Assembly (NCBI GenBank): GCA_902618205.1
Contig: CACMZL010000003.1
Span: 62,001-126,000 of the forward strand
DNA: 64,000 nucleotides
Source: an uncultured Pelagibacteraceae bacterium
GTDB lineage: Bacteria > Pseudomonadota > Alphaproteobacteria > Pelagibacterales > Pelagibacteraceae
Reading direction: 5' to 3'
Under the pieces are notes generated by a model. The model searched no databases and was not told the origin of the DNA. It saw only the letters and a program-made list of their open reading frames with translations. Position 1 is the first letter of the stretch; every line of letters starts with the position of its first letter. This document shows, in pieces, positions 43,440 through 52,669 of the stretch. The position numbers and the translations under genes were made by a program.

Positions 43440-43514
43440 AATCTCCTTAGTTTTACAATTTTATTGACTTATTTGAGGGATATAGCATTGTCAATATAAC
43501 TAATCAATTTTTTT

Positions 43515-44693
43515 ATGGTTAATTCAGTTAAAACTTTTTTAAAACAAGTAGGAAAAGATTATCAAAATCAGTCAGTTAATCCGCCAGTAGTAAGAGCTTC
43601 AACAATAATATTTAAAACTCTTCAAGATATAAAGAAAACACAAAGTAATTATAAAAAAAATCCCTTAAGCAAAAATTTTGATTATGGTAGAAAAGGAACA
43701 TCAACAACTTTTGCACTACAAGAACTATTAAGAAAAATTGAAAATGCTTATCAAGTTTATTTAACACCAACAGGATTTGGTGCAGTTTTTCTTGGAGTGA
43801 TTAGTGTTGTAAGACCTGGTGATGAAATAATTATAACGGACTCAGTTTACTCTCCCACAAGATTTTTAACCGAAGACTATTTAAAAAAATTCAATATTAA
43901 AGCAGTTTTTTATGATCCAAAAAACTTAGATGACTTAAAAAAAAAAATTACAAATAAGACTAAACTTATTTTTGTTGAAAACCCAGGAAGTAACACATTT
44001 GAATTTCAAGATTTAAAAAAAATATTATCTTTTGCTAAGAATAAGAATATTTATACAGCTATAGATAACACTTGGGGAACACCTTATTTAATAAAGCCTT
44101 TAGACTTAGGTTTTGATATGTCTATAGTTTCAGCGACAAAATATTACTCTGGTCATTCAGATGTTATGGGTGGCAGTTTAGCTATTAAAAAAAGACTTTT
44201 TAAAGAGGTGGAATTAAGTCAAAAAGCAGTTGGTTTAAGACTAAGCCCTGATGATGCCTACTTAATTATGAGAGGATTAAGAACGTTGGATATTAGGTTA
44301 GACAAACATCAAGAAAATACCATCAAGGTAGCTAATTTTTTGAGCAAACAAAAAAAAGTTAAAGAGGTTTTTTACCCAATTAAAAAAAACATTAAACAAT
44401 ACAAAATGTGGAAAAAGTATTATTCAGGATCATCTGGGTTAATGGGTGTAAAAATTATTTCTAAAAATAAAAACTCTGTAATAAAATTTTTGAATAAATT
44501 AAAATTATTTGCCCATGGCTACAGTTGGGGAGGATTTGAAAGTCTTGCTTTATATCAAGACAAATTGGCACTGGGCAACAGGAGCTACACAAAGCTGAGT
44601 AATAACGAACATATTATAAGATTACATATCGGTTTGGAAGACCCAAATGATTTGATTGCTGACATTAAACAGGCTATTAAATCTATAAGATGA
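43515..44693 (+). CDS. metC: Cystathionine beta-lyase family PLP enzyme
   Basis: A 392-residue enzyme of the Cys/Met metabolism PLP family. The PLP lysine is in SATKYYSGHSDVMGG, with the YGRKGTSTTFALQELL opening typical of MetC-type lyases. It would split cystathionine to homocysteine, pyruvate and ammonia in methionine synthesis. Related enzymes include cystathionine gamma-synthase and C-S lyases. It overlaps the MFS gene after it by four bases, suggesting one operon. Confidence 0.8.
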   Translation: MVNSVKTFLKQVGKDYQNQSVNPPVVRASTIIFKTLQDIKKTQSNYKKNPLSKNFDYGRKGTSTTFALQELLRKIENAYQVYLTPTGFGAVFLGVISVVRPGDEIIITDSVYSPTRFLTEDYLKKFNIKAVFYDPKNLDDLKKKITNKTKLIFVENPGSNTFEFQDLKKILSFAKNKNIYTAIDNTWGTPYLIKPLDLGFDMSIVSATKYYSGHSDVMGGSLAIKKRLFKEVELSQKAVGLRLSPDDAYLIMRGLRTLDIRLDKHQENTIKVANFLSKQKKVKEVFYPIKKNIKQYKMWKKYYSGSSGLMGVKIISKNKNSVIKFLNKLKLFAHGYSWGGFESLALYQDKLALGNRSYTKLSNNEHIIRLHIGLEDPNDLIADIKQAIKSIR

Positions 44694-45910
44694 ATGACAC
44701 CAAATTTTTTCCGACAAAAAAAGCATTAGTTACTGTAATAGCTGCATCTGTTGTTGTTATTATTGCATTAGGAATAAGACAAACTTTTGGAATGTTTTAT
44801 TTTGATTTTGCAACTGATTTAGATATTACCATAACACAGTTCGGTTTTACAATGGGATTACAGCTCTTATTGTGGGGTGTTTTCAGTCCTATGTTTGGAA
44901 TTATTACCGATAAGTATGGTGGAAATATTGCAATCTTTATTGGTTTTGTTTTTTATTTGTTAGCAATTTTATTGTTTTATTCAGGTTTTAATACTGGTTA
45001 TTATTTTACTATAACAATAGGAATATTAGTTGGTGTTGGACTGGGATCTACAGCTATCAGTATACCTGTTTCAGTTGTTGCAAAACATTTCCCAGTTTCA
45101 AGCAGGACAATAGCAACAGGAATAGTAACTTCAGCAGGATCTTTTGGATATTTTATATCACCACTAATCACTAGATATTCACTTGTTGAACATGGGTGGG
45201 AAAATACAATGTTATTTTTTTGTTTCTTTTTAGGTCTAGGATTAATTGTAGCATTATTTGTTTCAACACCAAAAATACCTGTCGGTACAAATCAAAATAA
45301 CAATCAAACAGCTAGAGAAGCTTTAAAAGAGGCTTTTTCAAATAAAAGTTACATCTATCTTACTTTAGGTTTCTTTGTATGCGGTTGGCACATTGCTTTA
45401 GTAGCAACTCATATACCCACTTACATGATTGATAAAGGATTACCAGATTGGTGTGCAGCAATGGTTTTGGCTTTAATTGGACTTTTTAATATGGTTGGAA
45501 CAATTACAAGTGGATATCTTGCAACTAGATACAGTCAAAAAATTTTATTAAGTGCAATTTATCTACTAAGAGGAGTATCAATTATTTATTTCATATTCCT
45601 ACCACCAAGTGTTTTTAATTCAGTAATCTTTGGAATAACATTTGGAATGTTATGGCTATCAACAGTTCCACCAACAAATGGAATAATAGGCAAGGTATTT
45701 GGAACTAAATATATCGGATTATTATATGGAATTGTTTTTGTAAGTCATCAAATTGGATCTTTTTTAGGAGCTTATTTGAGTGGAGTTTTCTATGAACTTA
45801 ACGGCAATTTTGATTATGCTTGGTACATATCTATCGCATTATCTATTTTTGCTGGTTTGATACATTTACCTATAAAAGAGAAGCCAATTGAAAGACCACA
45901 AATCGCATAA
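44690..45910 (+). CDS. MFS transporter (OFA/monocarboxylate-like)
   Basis: A 406-residue, 12-helix MFS protein. Helix 1 with GIRQTFGMFYFDFATDL and the loop ITDKYGG fit the OFA/MCT-type carriers of small organic acids. It is coupled by an ATGA overlap to the metC-like gene, so an amino-acid or keto-acid related substrate is possible. Its 3' end overlaps pabB by 23 bases. No substrate can be read. Confidence 0.75.
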   Translation: MNDTKFFPTKKALVTVIAASVVVIIALGIRQTFGMFYFDFATDLDITITQFGFTMGLQLLLWGVFSPMFGIITDKYGGNIAIFIGFVFYLLAILLFYSGFNTGYYFTITIGILVGVGLGSTAISIPVSVVAKHFPVSSRTIATGIVTSAGSFGYFISPLITRYSLVEHGWENTMLFFCFFLGLGLIVALFVSTPKIPVGTNQNNNQTAREALKEAFSNKSYIYLTLGFFVCGWHIALVATHIPTYMIDKGLPDWCAAMVLALIGLFNMVGTITSGYLATRYSQKILLSAIYLLRGVSIIYFIFLPPSVFNSVIFGITFGMLWLSTVPPTNGIIGKVFGTKYIGLLYGIVFVSHQIGSFLGAYLSGVFYELNGNFDYAWYISIALSIFAGLIHLPIKEKPIERPQIA

Positions 45911-47102
45911 ACTTAAATTTAACCCGTATTTAGAAAAACTTTATCAATCGGATAAACCATTGATAATCTACAAGGTCGATAATGGTTATGACATTTATAC
46001 AGATTTTTCTAAAAAAATTAACTTATCAAAAAATAATATCCACAAATTTTTAAACTCTTTTGAAAAAACGAAATATAAAAAAGAAACTGACCAATATGTT
46101 GGTTTTTTTGGATATGAAATTCTAAATTATTTACTTGGTATTAAAATTAGCAAACAGTCTAAAAATGGTTTTTATAAAGGAGTTTTTTACAAACCAGAAA
46201 CAATCATTAAAATTAGAGATAATATTTCAATATTTTCAAATAAAAGGAAGCAAGAATTTAATAATTATTTCAAACCAACTAAAATTTTATCACCATTTAA
46301 ATTAAATATTAAATATCAAAAATACAAAAAAATATTTGATATTTTTTCAAAAAAAATAAGACAAGGAGAAACATATCAAATAAAAATTTGTACAAAATAT
46401 CGTAATAAATCTTCAATAAATCCAATTAATTTTTTTTGGAGATTAATGAAGTCAAATGCTTCACCAGAATCTTTTATGATAAGAGATAAAAACTATTCTA
46501 TTGTAAGTTGCTCACCTGAAACTTTATTATTAAAAAAAGGTAACAAAATCATTACCAAGCCTATTGCTGGTACCTTAAGAAAAAGTAAAAAAACGAATAG
46601 ATCTAGTGCCTTAAAGTTTTTTAGAAATAATTCTAAAGAGACTAAAGAACATAATATGATTGTTGATATGGAAAGAAGTGATTTATCCAGAGTTTGTATT
46701 CCAGGAACAGTAAAAATTGATAAAGAAAAGTATGTTGAGGAATACAGACACTTATTTCATTATGTTACAACCATATCTGGAAGCTTATTAAAAGGTATGA
46801 CTATAAAAAATATTATCAAATCTATGATGCCTGGTGGATCAGTCATAGGCTGTCCAAAAGTACGAACTTTGGAATTATTAAATCAACAAGAAAAAGAGAA
46901 TAGAAATATTTTTACAGGTAGTTTTGGCTATATAAAATTTAATAAAGATATGAGATTTAACATAATAATAAGATCTATACTAAATTATAAAAATACATCA
47001 GAAATATCTGCAGCATCTGGAGTTGTATTAGATAGTGCAGCAAAAAAAGAATTTAATGAAAATTTTATCAAAGCAAAATCATTATTAGAATTATTTAAAT
47101 GA
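45888..47102 (+). CDS. pabB: Aminodeoxychorismate synthase component I (PabB-like)
   Basis: A 404-residue chorismate-binding enzyme. The blocks YQIKICTKYR, EHNMIVDMERSDLSRVC, MMPGGSVIGCPK and the end SAASGVVLDS match the PabB/TrpE family. Its loop reads KPIAGT, the form of anthranilate synthase; typical PabB has PIKGT with a reactive lysine. Followed by pabA and pabC, it most likely makes 4-amino-4-deoxychorismate for folate, but the residue change makes a TrpE-like or altered activity possible. The start is a TTG inside the preceding MFS gene. Confidence 0.8.
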   Translation: MKDHKSHKLKFNPYLEKLYQSDKPLIIYKVDNGYDIYTDFSKKINLSKNNIHKFLNSFEKTKYKKETDQYVGFFGYEILNYLLGIKISKQSKNGFYKGVFYKPETIIKIRDNISIFSNKRKQEFNNYFKPTKILSPFKLNIKYQKYKKIFDIFSKKIRQGETYQIKICTKYRNKSSINPINFFWRLMKSNASPESFMIRDKNYSIVSCSPETLLLKKGNKIITKPIAGTLRKSKKTNRSSALKFFRNNSKETKEHNMIVDMERSDLSRVCIPGTVKIDKEKYVEEYRHLFHYVTTISGSLLKGMTIKNIIKSMMPGGSVIGCPKVRTLELLNQQEKENRNIFTGSFGYIKFNKDMRFNIIIRSILNYKNTSEISAASGVVLDSAAKKEFNENFIKAKSLLELFK

Positions 47103-47665
47103 TTTATATAATAGATCACCAAGATTCATTCACATGGAATGTAGTTCATCAATTCTCTCAGTTTGATAAAGTTTATTGTTCAAATTATTTTGAAATAAAT
47201 CACAGTTTATTAAATAAATCTAATACAATTGTATTATCTCCTGGACCCGGTTCACCCAAAGATTATCCAAATACTTCAAAAATTTATAATAAATTTAAAG
47301 GAAGAAAAAAAATCATAGGAATTTGCTTAGGGTATCAGCAAATATTACATTGTGAAAATGCCAAAATTATTCAACAAAGGAGAATATTCCATGGTTATCA
47401 ATCTGAAGTAAAAGTTGTTTCGAATAAATCCATCTTTAGAAAGAATTCTAAATTTAAAGTCGGAAGATATCATTCACTTAAGCTTCAAGAGCCATTTATC
47501 AAAGAAAATTTTGATATTACCATGAGATGCGCTAAAACTAATATTGCTATGGCTTTTGAAAACAAAAGAGATGATGTATATGGTTTTCAATTTCATCCAG
47601 AATCTTTTTTAACAACAAATGGTAAAATTCTTATTAAAAAAATCTTACAGTCGAAAAGATCTTAA
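47099..47665 (+). CDS. pabA: Aminodeoxychorismate synthase glutamine amidotransferase
   Basis: A 188-residue class I glutamine amidotransferase. The catalytic cysteine is in GICLGYQQI, with the oxyanion motif LSPGPGSP and the histidine-glutamate pair in FQFHPES. It supplies ammonia to PabB; TrpG-type use is also possible because many bacteria share one subunit. It overlaps pabB by four bases and pabC by 47 bases. Confidence 0.88.
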   Translation: MIYIIDHQDSFTWNVVHQFSQFDKVYCSNYFEINHSLLNKSNTIVLSPGPGSPKDYPNTSKIYNKFKGRKKIIGICLGYQQILHCENAKIIQQRRIFHGYQSEVKVVSNKSIFRKNSKFKVGRYHSLKLQEPFIKENFDITMRCAKTNIAMAFENKRDDVYGFQFHPESFLTTNGKILIKKILQSKRS

Positions 47666-48395
47666 AGAAAAAGAATTCAAAGATCTATGGAATGCCCATG
47701 GGGTATTTACAACTATGTGGATCTATGGAAAGCCTCAAAAGATTTTATTTTTTAAAGAACACATAACAAATCTCATTAAGTCTACTAAAAATTATAAAAT
47801 TTATGATCGAAATTTAAAAAGAAATATATTTAAAATAATTAAATCAAATTTAAATAAACAAAAAAATTATAATCATTTATTGAGAATTGCAGTTACCAAA
47901 AGTTTAATTTCTATTTCTTTAAGAGATAAATTAAAAATTAAAAAAAATCTTCAGTTAAAGCTAGTCAATTACAATAGAATTAAACCTGAGCATAAAAATC
48001 TGAAGTATAAATTTATTTTAAAAAATTTATCTAAAATGGATAATACAAAATCTGATATTGCTCTTTGTTCAAATGGAAAAATTCTAGAAACAGGAACTTC
48101 AAATATTATTTTCATTAAAAATAATAAATACTATTCACCTATAAGAAAATTTTATAGAGGAGTAAATCTTAAGTTTTTTGAAAAAAATTTTAGGATAAAA
48201 AAAACTAATATTAATATTAATAATTTAAATCAATATGAGGAAATACTTCTAATCGGATCTGGAAAGGGAGTTTCCACAGTTTCATCTATAAAAGAGAAAA
48301 ACTGGAATAGAAAAAAATATAAATCCTATGAAACTTTTGTAAGTAAATATCAAACTCAAATATTAAAACAAAAAAAATTGAGTAATTATTTATGA
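47619..48395 (+). CDS. pabC: Aminodeoxychorismate lyase (class IV PLP enzyme)
   Basis: A 258-residue branched-chain-aminotransferase-fold protein. It contains NAHGVFTTM near the N-terminus, the lysine-rich stretch HKNLKYKFIL where the PLP lysine is expected, and GKILETGTSNIIFI typical of class IV enzymes. It would release pyruvate to give p-aminobenzoate. The ATG chosen overlaps pabA by 47 bases, which is long; a non-ATG start nearer 47660 would also keep the fold. Order pabB-pabA-pabC supports the role. Confidence 0.8.
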   Translation: MVKFLLKKSYSRKDLKEKEFKDLWNAHGVFTTMWIYGKPQKILFFKEHITNLIKSTKNYKIYDRNLKRNIFKIIKSNLNKQKNYNHLLRIAVTKSLISISLRDKLKIKKNLQLKLVNYNRIKPEHKNLKYKFILKNLSKMDNTKSDIALCSNGKILETGTSNIIFIKNNKYYSPIRKFYRGVNLKFFEKNFRIKKTNININNLNQYEEILLIGSGKGVSTVSSIKEKNWNRKKYKSYETFVSKYQTQILKQKKLSNYL

Positions 48396-48790
48396 GAAAT
48401 CCTAATAACCCGTGCATATTCTGTTTTACAAAGAAAAAAGAATATCTTTTTGAAAACGAACTAGCTTATGCAACTACTGATACTTACCCTGTATCAAAAT
48501 TTCATTCTCTTATAATTCCAAAGCGGTGTGTTAAAAATTATTTTGATCTAACCTCAAAAGAAATCTTAGCGTGCGATAGATTAATAAAGAAACTAAAAAA
48601 AAAAATTGAAATGAACGATAAATCTGTAAAAGGTTTTAATATTGGTACCAATTCAGGAAAGGTTGCTGGACAATCTATTAATCATTGTCATATTCATCTG
48701 ATTCCAAGACGAAAAAATGATGTTAAAAATCCTCAAGGCGGTGTTCGAGCTGTAATTTCTGCTAAACAGCATTATGTAAGGAAAAAGTAA
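48392..48790 (+). CDS. HIT-family nucleotide hydrolase
   Basis: A 132-residue HIT protein. The histidine triad is in NHCHIHLIPRR, and the N-terminal CIFC pair may bind zinc. Members hydrolyse diadenosine polyphosphates or adenylated amines. It overlaps pabC by four bases, so it is the last gene of the folate operon. Its likely job is nucleotide clean-up, with no clear folate role. Confidence 0.85.
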   Translation: MRNPNNPCIFCFTKKKEYLFENELAYATTDTYPVSKFHSLIIPKRCVKNYFDLTSKEILACDRLIKKLKKKIEMNDKSVKGFNIGTNSGKVAGQSINHCHIHLIPRRKNDVKNPQGGVRAVISAKQHYVRKK

Positions 48791-48822
48791 CTTTTATTAA
48801 CATTTTTTTATTGAGATGAGAT

Positions 48823-48843
48823 TATTAGTCAGTTGAACTAATA
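48823..48843. promoter_or_regulatory. Inverted repeat upstream of aprM
   Basis: TATTAGT (48823-48829) and ACTAATA (48837-48843) form a 7-bp inverted repeat with a seven-base centre in the 106-base gap before aprM. An AT-rich -10-like TATTATATT follows before the ribosome site GCGGAGA. An operator role is suggested by position only. Confidence 0.3.
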
Positions 48844-48896
48844 TTTTTTATAGATTAAGAGCTTAGATTAGTATTATATTTAGCGGAGATAATAAT

Positions 48897-49691
48897 ATGT
48901 TCACAACAAATCCATTTGCTGTCCTTTCTTCAACAGTTCCTTCAATTGCTTTGCAAGCATTTGTTTTGTTGATGTTAGCATTAGTAGTGATTGGAACACT
49001 GATGGATATTATTCATAAGAAGAATGTAAAATATTTTTTTAATAATGCTAAAAAAGCAAAAAAAGCAGCAAGTAGAGAATTAAGTCTTGGTGAGAAAACA
49101 GCGATAATTTCTAAAACTGTAGTTCATGATATTGGAACTACATCTGAATTAGGTTTGGGTAAAAGAAGATTTGCACATGTTTTAGGAATGTATGGAACAA
49201 TATTATTTTGGATTGGTTCAGGTGTTATGATATTTGGATATTCTTCTCCTAATGCTGTAACCCCAACTATATGGCCAATCATTTGGCACGCTGGTGCAAT
49301 TTTAACTTGCCTTGGAGCTTATTGGTTTTGGTTCTTTTTAAGAGTAGATGTATCTGCTGAAGCTCACTCAGTTTTTAGGATCATAAAAGCAGATTTATTT
49401 GTTTTAGCTTTAGTATTATCTTCTACGTTTGGTCTAGCTTGGTCGTATTTCCAATATTCAGAATCTACTGGTTTAAGTATTTTATTTTTAATTTTGTTTG
49501 CGGTAGCTAACATAGTTTTATTTGGAGGAGTTTACTGGTCTAAATTTGCTCATATGTTTTACAAACCAGGTGCTGCAATCCAAAAAAATTTAGCAGAAGC
49601 AGATGGATCTAGAGATAATTTACCTCCACCTGCAGACGCTCCAGAACAATTTGGACTTGGAATTAAACGTGAGGCACCAAAGCACTATTAA
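48897..49691 (+). CDS. aprM: APS reductase membrane anchor AprM
   Basis: A 264-residue inner-membrane protein with five to six hydrophobic helices and histidines that could bind heme (GKRRFAHVLGMYG, PIIWHAGAIL, KFAHMFYKPG). In sulfur oxidisers AprM links adenylylsulfate reductase to the quinone pool. It stands directly before aprB and aprA, the arrangement seen in the sulfite-oxidising AprBA lineage. The N-terminal cytoplasmic loop is lysine-rich. Confidence 0.85.
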   Translation: MFTTNPFAVLSSTVPSIALQAFVLLMLALVVIGTLMDIIHKKNVKYFFNNAKKAKKAASRELSLGEKTAIISKTVVHDIGTTSELGLGKRRFAHVLGMYGTILFWIGSGVMIFGYSSPNAVTPTIWPIIWHAGAILTCLGAYWFWFFLRVDVSAEAHSVFRIIKADLFVLALVLSSTFGLAWSYFQYSESTGLSILFLILFAVANIVLFGGVYWSKFAHMFYKPGAAIQKNLAEADGSRDNLPPPADAPEQFGLGIKREAPKHY

Positions 49692-49730
49692 TATGATTGA
49701 TAAAATTTTAAAGAAAGGTAATAAGTAAAT

Positions 49731-50201
49731 ATGTCAACTTTTGTATACATGACGAGATGTGATGGTTGTGGTCATTGTGTAGATATATGTCCATCAGATA
49801 TCATGCACATAGACGAAACTATTAGAAGAGCAAAAAATATAGAACCAAATTTTTGTTGGGAATGCTATTCATGCGTCAAGGCATGTCCTAACCATGCAAT
49901 TGATGTAAGAGGATATGCTGACTTTGCTCCAATGGGTCATAGTGTTAGAGTTAGAAGAGAAGAAGAGAAAGGAACTATCTCTTGGAGAATTAAATTTAGA
50001 AACGGTACAGAGAAGAATTTTGTATCACCAATAACAACAAAACCTTGGGGAAAATTCATACCAAAATTAGCTGAAGCAGATACTCCTAATCAAGGAGAGA
50101 TTAATTCACAAATTTTATATAATGAGCCACATGGTTTAAATACTGAAAAAGATTTACCAACTTTAGACAAAAATTCATTCAAGCAAGGCGTTTATTATTA
50201 A
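49731..50201 (+). CDS. aprB: Adenylylsulfate reductase beta subunit
   Basis: A 156-residue ferredoxin-like subunit with two 4Fe-4S motifs, CDGCGHCVDICPSD and CWECYSCVKACPNHA, giving all eight cysteines. The C-terminal tail wraps the alpha subunit in known structures. It passes electrons between AprA and AprM. Its stop overlaps the aprA start by one base, so the subunits are made together. Confidence 0.95.
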   Translation: MSTFVYMTRCDGCGHCVDICPSDIMHIDETIRRAKNIEPNFCWECYSCVKACPNHAIDVRGYADFAPMGHSVRVRREEEKGTISWRIKFRNGTEKNFVSPITTKPWGKFIPKLAEADTPNQGEINSQILYNEPHGLNTEKDLPTLDKNSFKQGVYY

Positions 50202-52060
50202 TGGCTAAGCACAAAACTATCATCGAAGAATGTGACGTACTAGTTGTCGGTGGAGGTATGGCTGGAACGGGGGCTACCTTTGAGGCAAGACACTGGGGAA
50301 GAGATTTAAAAATAATCTGTGTAGAAAAAGCAAACATAGATAGAAGTGGTGCCGTTGCACAAGGTCTTTACGCTATTAACTGTTATATGGGAATGCAGTG
50401 GGGCGAGAATATGCCAGAGGACCATGTACGGTACGCTAGAAATGATTTGATGGGTCTTGTTAGAGAAGATTTAGGTTATGACATGGCACGTCATGTAGAC
50501 TCAACTGTTCACATGTTTGATGAATGGGGTCTTCCAATGATGAAAAATAAAGAAACTGGAAGATATCAAAGAGAAGGTAAGTGGCAAATAATGATACATG
50601 GTGAAAGCTACAAACCAATTGTAGCTGAAGCTGCAAAAAAATCTGCTGATAAAATTTATAACAGAATAATGATTACTCATCTTTTAAAAGATGAAAAAAA
50701 TCCAAACCGAATAGCTGGTGCAGTTGGATTTAATGTTAGAACTGGAAATTTTCACGTATTTAAATCAAGAACAGTAGTTGTTTCTGCTGGAGGAGCATCG
50801 CACATATTTAAACCAAGAGCAGTTGGTGAAGGTATGGGTAGAACATGGTATGCACCTTGGAGTAATGGATCTGCTTATGCATTACCTATTCAAGTAGGGG
50901 CAAAAATGACTCAAATGGAAAATAGAATTGTTCTTTGTAGATTTAAAGATGGTTATGGTCCAGTTGGAGCGTATTTCTTACATTTAAAAACTTATACTCA
51001 AAACGCTAATGGCGAAAATTATGAGAAGAAATGGTATGAAGCTACTAAAGAATTAGTTGGTGAGTATATAGACCATCATCCAACACCAACTTGTTTAAGA
51101 AATCATGCATTTATTCAAGAAACAGCTGCAGGCGGTGGACCAATCCATATGGTCACAAAAGAAGCATTCCAAGATCCACATTTAGAAACTGTTGGATGGG
51201 AAAATTTCTTAGGAATGACAGTTGGACAAGCAGTAGTTTGGGCGTCTCAAAATATTGATCCAAAATACACAAATCCAGAATTAACAACTTCAGAGCCATA
51301 TGTAATGGGATCTCATGCTACATGTTCAGGAGCATGGGTTAGTGGACCAGAAGATATAGCGCCTGATGAATATTTTTGGGGATACAATAGAATGATGACT
51401 ATTGATGGATTATTTGGAGCAGGAGATGCAGTTGGTGGAAGTGCTCATAAGTTTTCATCTGGTTCATTTACAGAAGGAAGGTTAGCATCTAAAGCTGCTG
51501 TTAAATATATTCAAGATAAAAAAGCTGATGATATCGAAGTTTCTGATGCACAATTAGAGAAGCTTAAAGAAGAAATCTTTAAGCCAATTGAAAATTATAC
51601 AGTTGGCAGAAATGAAATTACTGGAGGAACAGTTTCTCCTAGCTATATTTTACCTATACAAGGGCTACAAAGACTACAAAAAATTATGGACGAATATTGT
51701 GGTGGATTAACAAATAATTACATGACAAATGACAATCTACTTAAAAAAGGCTTAGAACAGCTACAATTACTTCAAGAAGACTTAGATCATGTAGGAGCTG
51801 AAGATTATCACCAATTGATGAGAGCATGGGAACTTAAGCATAGAGCTGTAACATCAGAATGTGTTGCTCATCATACGTTATTTAGAGAAGAAACTCGTTG
51901 GCCAGGCTATTATTATAGAGGCGATCATATGAAACTTGATGATGAAAACTGGCACTGTTTAACTGTTTCTAGAAGAGATCCTGAAACTGGAAAATTTGAA
52001 ATGGAGAAAAAGCCTGTTTATCATATCGTTGATGATAAAGAGAAGAAGCAAGCTTCCTAA
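50201..52060 (+). CDS. aprA: Adenylylsulfate reductase alpha subunit
   Basis: A 619-residue FAD enzyme. The dinucleotide-binding motif VLVVGGGMAGTGA lies near residues 14-26, and FAD/substrate blocks DRSGAVAQGLYAINCY, RNHAFIQETAAGGGPI and GLFGAGDAVGGSAHKF are intact. In this setting, with AprM, sulfonate lyases and a sulfite exporter, it most likely runs in the oxidative direction, joining sulfite to AMP to make APS. Release to sulfate needs ATP sulfurylase, which is not in the window. Confidence 0.95.
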   Translation: MAKHKTIIEECDVLVVGGGMAGTGATFEARHWGRDLKIICVEKANIDRSGAVAQGLYAINCYMGMQWGENMPEDHVRYARNDLMGLVREDLGYDMARHVDSTVHMFDEWGLPMMKNKETGRYQREGKWQIMIHGESYKPIVAEAAKKSADKIYNRIMITHLLKDEKNPNRIAGAVGFNVRTGNFHVFKSRTVVVSAGGASHIFKPRAVGEGMGRTWYAPWSNGSAYALPIQVGAKMTQMENRIVLCRFKDGYGPVGAYFLHLKTYTQNANGENYEKKWYEATKELVGEYIDHHPTPTCLRNHAFIQETAAGGGPIHMVTKEAFQDPHLETVGWENFLGMTVGQAVVWASQNIDPKYTNPELTTSEPYVMGSHATCSGAWVSGPEDIAPDEYFWGYNRMMTIDGLFGAGDAVGGSAHKFSSGSFTEGRLASKAAVKYIQDKKADDIEVSDAQLEKLKEEIFKPIENYTVGRNEITGGTVSPSYILPIQGLQRLQKIMDEYCGGLTNNYMTNDNLLKKGLEQLQLLQEDLDHVGAEDYHQLMRAWELKHRAVTSECVAHHTLFREETRWPGYYYRGDHMKLDDENWHCLTVSRRDPETGKFEMEKKPVYHIVDDKEKKQAS

Positions 52061-52069
52061 CCATTTTAG

Positions 52070-52420
52070 ATGAGTATTGTCGACAAATCAGACGAAGAAA
52101 TCATTAAAATTGCTGATCCTATCTGGGATAACATGGTTAGATGTTCCAACATGAAAGATTATGGTGGTTTTACCAGGGATTTATCATCACAAATGCTTTA
52201 CGGGGCCAACGAAGTAGAGCTAGGCAAGCAATGGGCAAGCAATAAACTGATCTCAAGCCTTAAAGAGGGGTGTAAGGCTATAGGCTGTCTAAGAAGAGGC
52301 TTGTACGTAACTGTTATCTATAAACAAAACAGTACAGAGATACCAGGAGACTTTTTAGGTCGACTTGTCCTTGGAGAAGAGGGAGATGAGGTCAAAGTCT
52401 TCGGGGCAACTATTTTTTAA
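52070..52420 (+). CDS. Unknown protein of the apr operon, G/C-rich
   Basis: A 116-residue protein that I do not recognise, starting nine bases after aprA and co-directional, so surely in the apr transcript. It is soluble, with four cysteines-plus-aromatic segments (MVRCSNMKDYGGF, EGCKAIGCLRRGLY) and a beta-rich end (YVTVIYKQN, DEVKVFGATIF). Its second half is visibly richer in G and C than its neighbours: 31 of 60 bases in 52201-52260, against about a third in aprA. It may be an APS-reductase accessory or assembly factor, but that is only a position-based guess. Confidence 0.65.
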   Translation: MSIVDKSDEEIIKIADPIWDNMVRCSNMKDYGGFTRDLSSQMLYGANEVELGKQWASNKLISSLKEGCKAIGCLRRGLYVTVIYKQNSTEIPGDFLGRLVLGEEGDEVKVFGATIF

Positions 52421-52471
52421 ATTTAATTAAATATTATTTGCATTTAATAAAACTTGTGGTATTTCGCGTGT

Positions 52472-52618
52472 ATGCTTCAAGCTTTTAATCAAAATATTAA
52501 GAAAATCCCATTATTAGTTTCAAATCAGTTTTCAAAAATAATTAAATCTTTTCTATATCTTTTTATATTTATTACTTGGGCAATTATAATCCTAGGGACA
52601 TTTCAAAATTTTATTTAA
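52472..52618 (+). CDS. Small single-helix membrane protein, unknown
   Basis: A 48-residue ORF in the 249-base gap between the 116-residue gene and the TSUP exporter. It has a polar N-terminal half (MLQAFNQNIKKIP) and one hydrophobic helix near the C-terminus (FLYLFIFITWAIIILGTF). Coding potential is supported only by its clean topology and position; no ribosome site is obvious. Confidence 0.4.
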   Translation: MLQAFNQNIKKIPLLVSNQFSKIIKSFLYLFIFITWAIIILGTFQNFI

Positions 52619-52669
52619 TTTATTCTTATAATCATTGACTTTAGATTATGAGAGGAATAGTTAGATTAT

